NCBI RefSeq assembly: GCF_016888445.1
Contig: NZ_JAFEKF010000004.1
Span: 186,001-250,000 of the forward strand
From: Marinomonas ostreistagni
GTDB taxonomy: Bacteria > Pseudomonadota > Gammaproteobacteria > Pseudomonadales > Marinomonadaceae
Length of the DNA stretch: 64,000 bases
Direction: 5' to 3'
In this document: piece after piece, positions 61,830 through 64,000 of the stretch
Numbering within the stretch: position 1 is the first letter of the stretch
Layout: each line of letters begins with the position of its first letter
The notes under the pieces: model-generated
Database searches by the model: none
The model's input: the letters and a program-made list of their open reading frames with translations, nothing else
Told to the model about the DNA's origin: nothing
Translations under genes and position numbers: made by a program

Positions 61830-63470
61830 TTAGCCGCCAACGACGTTGATCAACATGGTGACGCGGTCACCTGGCTGAACGAATTTTTGGCTGCCCACTT
61901 TAGGGTTCCATTTACGAATGTCGCTGACACTGACGTTAAATTTGCTGGCCACCGCAGCCAATGAGTCGCCGGAGCGAATCGTGTAGGTTACGCGTTTGAC
62001 TACTGAGCGTGTGCTCTTAGGGGTGCTGCTTTTGGTGTCGGGTTGTGTCCACACCACCAGCTCTTTACCTGGCATCAATGGATCGCCAATGCCCATGTTG
62101 TTCCAACGAGCTAAGGTTTTGCTGTTGGTATTGTAGCGATTAGCGATGCTCCAGAAACTGTCGCCTTTTTTAACCGTGTAGCGTGTCTTTGTGCGGTTAT
62201 TGCTTGGCGCACGCGACTGCTTGGCCAATAAGCGCTGGTGTGAGCTTAGCGTGTAGCTTTCTGAGCTTTTGCCGGCGATCGGGATCATCAGCTGCTGACC
62301 AACACGAATCAAAGAGGTGTCAATCTTGTTGATGTTTTGTAGCACACTCACCGCCGTGTTGTGATCGCTGGCAATGCTGCCTAGGTTGTCACCCGCGCGC
62401 ACAGTGTAGCGTACCCAAGTGACACGATCTTCAGGCGCTACTTGTGCCAGTTGTGTGCGGAATTGTTTTGCTGTTTCCACGGGGACTAGCAGCTTGTGTG
62501 GGCCATCTGGGGCAGTCGCCCATTGATTATAAGCTGGGTTCAGTAGGTACAGTTCATCGATGCTAATGCCGGCCATTTCTGCGGCTTGAGCAAGATCGAT
62601 TTGGCCACCGGTGTTCACTTCTTCAAAGTAGGGTTTGTTGGCAATGAATTTGGTCTCATAGCCGTACGCCGCTGGGTCTTTCATGATTTTGGCTAATGCC
62701 ATTAACTTAGGCACGTAAGCGCGCGTTTCGCGCGGTAAGTCTAGGGACCAGAAGTCGGTTGGTTTGCCGGCTTGTTTATTACGGCGAATGGCGCGCATGA
62801 CGGTACCTTCACCTGAATTATAAGAAGCTAGCGCATGCAGCCAATCGCCATCAAACATGTTGTGCAGGCGCTTTAAGTAAGCAATGGCGGCTTGTGTCGA
62901 GAGCACGATGTCACGACGACCATCCAACCACCAGGTTTGATCTAGGCCATACATTTGCCCAGTTGATGGGATGAATTGCCAAGGACCGGAAGCGCGGCCG
63001 TGGCTGTAGCCAAATGGATCAAAACCACTTTCAACGATCGGCAGTAGGGCAATCTCTAGCGGCAAGCCTTCTTTTTCAAGTTGCTCGACGATGTAGTACA
63101 GGTAGCGCTCGCCACGTTTACTGACACGGTCAAGGTAGTCAGGATGCGTGCGGAACCAGCGTAATTGCGACTTTAAACGGGGCTTGTCCACATCCAGATC
63201 CATTTGGTAACCGGCACGGATGCGCTCCCAAAGGTCTTCAGGTGGTAAAGCTTCTACTTTAGCGGCTTTGGCTTTTTTGGCTTTTGCCTCTTCGGAAACG
63301 ACAGGATCGACCATGTCGATGTAGTCGATTTCACCGGCCTCAGCTTCTGGGGCGCCAATGGCTTCGTTTTCGGCGTCGATCTCGGCGATCTCAGCGGAGT
63401 TTTGGTTGAAGGACTGACAACCGGTCAGGATGCTTCCAGCCAGCACCGCGATGAGTAAATTTCTATTCAT
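61830..63470 (-). CDS. mltD: Membrane-bound lytic murein transglycosylase D
   Basis: 546 aa from the ATG at 63470; a GTG three codons earlier is open. The lipoprotein signal ends LTGC. An acidic Ala/Glu-rich linker precedes the SLT domain, whose catalytic Glu is in LPIVESGFDPFGYSHGRASGPWQFIPSTGQMYGL. Three LysM repeats follow (VRAGDNLGSIASDHN, VKKGDSFWSIANRYN, IRSGDSLAAVASKFN). It cleaves the glycan strands of peptidoglycan. It lies just after gloB on the same strand. Confidence 0.95.
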   Translation of the reverse strand: MNRNLLIAVLAGSILTGCQSFNQNSAEIAEIDAENEAIGAPEAEAGEIDYIDMVDPVVSEEAKAKKAKAAKVEALPPEDLWERIRAGYQMDLDVDKPRLKSQLRWFRTHPDYLDRVSKRGERYLYYIVEQLEKEGLPLEIALLPIVESGFDPFGYSHGRASGPWQFIPSTGQMYGLDQTWWLDGRRDIVLSTQAAIAYLKRLHNMFDGDWLHALASYNSGEGTVMRAIRRNKQAGKPTDFWSLDLPRETRAYVPKLMALAKIMKDPAAYGYETKFIANKPYFEEVNTGGQIDLAQAAEMAGISIDELYLLNPAYNQWATAPDGPHKLLVPVETAKQFRTQLAQVAPEDRVTWVRYTVRAGDNLGSIASDHNTAVSVLQNINKIDTSLIRVGQQLMIPIAGKSSESYTLSSHQRLLAKQSRAPSNNRTKTRYTVKKGDSFWSIANRYNTNSKTLARWNNMGIGDPLMPGKELVVWTQPDTKSSTPKSTRSVVKRVTYTIRSGDSLAAVASKFNVSVSDIRKWNPKVGSQKFVQPGDRVTMLINVVGG

Positions 63471-63528
63471 TCTGGTCACATTATATATAAGTTTGTCTGC
63501 ATTCTAAGGATTGACCCAATGAGGTCAA

Positions 63529-64000
63529 CTAAAAGCCATCTTTTGCACGTCGGATTTGGGCAAAAGCACTGACTAGATCAGAGGCAGGTGTTTCATTTAA
63601 AAGCTGCGCTGCATGGTCGATGACGTGCGGCACATCAAAGCGGAAAAAGGGATTGGTTTGCACCTCAAGCGCAATGGTTGAGGGCAAGGTGACTTGTTGG
63701 TCTTGGCGAAGTGCTTGGGCGTCTTGATCGGCCTTTTCAAGCGCTTGGTTATCAGGGTCAATCGCTTTGGCAAAACGGTAATTAGCCAAGGTGTATTCAT
63801 GGGTGCCATAGACACGGGTGTCACCAGGTAATTCTCTGAGTCGGGTCATGGCGTTGAGCATTTGTGCAGGGCTGCCTTCGAACAAGCGGCCGCAGCCGCC
63901 ACGGAACAGCGTATCGCCGCACAGTAAGATCGGCGCGTCGTGTTCTGGCTCACCGAAGTAGCAAAGATGATCCAAGGTGTGCCCAGGCGTAGCGATGGCC
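63529..64000 (-). CDS. gloB: Hydroxyacylglutathione hydrolase (glyoxalase II), partial
   Basis: Only the C-terminal 156 or so residues are inside the window; the frame stays open to base 64000. Metal ligands are visible: TPGHTLDH, the Asp in GDTLFRGGCGRLFEG and the His in GTHEYTLANYRFA. It splits S-D-lactoylglutathione in methylglyoxal detoxification. The end (LVSAFAQIRRAKDGF) is the usual GloB terminus. Confidence 0.93.
   Translation of the reverse strand, partial: AIATPGHTLDHLCYFGEPEHDAPILLCGDTLFRGGCGRLFEGSPAQMLNAMTRLRELPGDTRVYGTHEYTLANYRFAKAIDPDNQALEKADQDAQALRQDQQVTLPSTIALEVQTNPFFRFDVPHVIDHAAQLLNETPASDLVSAFAQIRRAKDGF

Noticed and set aside
1..64000. tRNA, rRNA, prophage, insertion sequence or integron
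   Set aside because: No transposase, integrase or phage proteins and no tRNA-like cloverleaf or rRNA text were seen by eye.

Overview
The window reads as chromosome from a marine gammaproteobacterium of the Oceanospirillales type. This is suggested by the mix of gene families: TAXI-type TRAP transport, a heme-binding fatty acid cis/trans isomerase (Cti), KdkA and heptosyltransferase for LPS core, DUF1285, DUF3010, PpnP, DbpA, MltD, and a CstA / cory-CC-star / ArsA-like trio. The genus cannot be fixed from the sequence alone. Coding density is high. I see no rRNA, tRNA, prophage, insertion sequence or CRISPR array. The ends cut two genes: a short 3' end at 1-36 and a gloB gene running off the right edge.

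Layout. 1-5.1 kb: a secreted VWA-like protein, two small unknown genes, an Lrp/AsnC regulator divergent from a nucleoside-recognition (Gate) membrane protein, then three small secreted acidic proteins that resemble each other, with strong terminators. 5.1-7.9 kb: a LysR regulator divergent from an MFS carrier, and an IsdG/HmoA-like heme monooxygenase. 7.8-15 kb: a complete regulated uptake system, made of a sensor kinase with a solute-binding-like periplasmic domain, an NtrC-class regulator, a TAXI binding protein and a fused TRAP permease. A -24/-12 promoter and three TATAAC-N4-GTTATA sites lie between the two halves. 15-22.3 kb: an EEP-family membrane protein, a zinc alcohol dehydrogenase, a di-Mop molbindin, a PAS-GAF-GGDEF protein, a CPA1 Na+/H+ antiporter and a cupin. 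22.4-25.2 kb: thiD - broken ABC ATPase - thiM - thiE behind a TPP riboswitch. 25.3-28.8 kb: modABC behind a near-perfect ModE operator, with modE convergent.

28.8-37.6 kb: a DHH phosphoesterase, DUF3010, a siderophore/hemin binding protein behind a Fur-like box, a TetR regulator, lipocalin Blc, an MFS carrier, FadH and an RhlE helicase. 37.7-40.7 kb: the cstA / cory-CC-star / ArsA-like operon, with repeated ACTTTAGT sites in its leader. 40.7-50.7 kb: a NYN protein, MipA/OmpV, DUF1328, two unknown genes, a soluble four-PAS chemoreceptor, guanine deaminase, glycerate 2-kinase, VanZ-like, DbpA and ACP phosphodiesterase. A candidate antisense-oriented small RNA gene lies at about 50.67-50.79 kb. 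50.9-64 kb: YlqF GTPase, two unknown genes (one acidic with an apparent internal duplication), Cti, KdkA, a GT9 heptosyltransferase, a MetF-like protein that appears to lack two catalytic residues, DUF1285, an SrmB-like helicase, a LysR regulator, PpnP, MltD and gloB.

Most genes are ordinary housekeeping or uptake genes. The parts most worth follow-up are the cstA/cory-CC-star/ArsA operon and its repeated leader motif, the sigma-54/palindrome circuit of the TAXI system, the altered MetF-like enzyme, the small secreted protein family and the candidate small RNA. Start codons were chosen from Shine-Dalgarno spacing and family length, and several differ from the longest possible reading frame.
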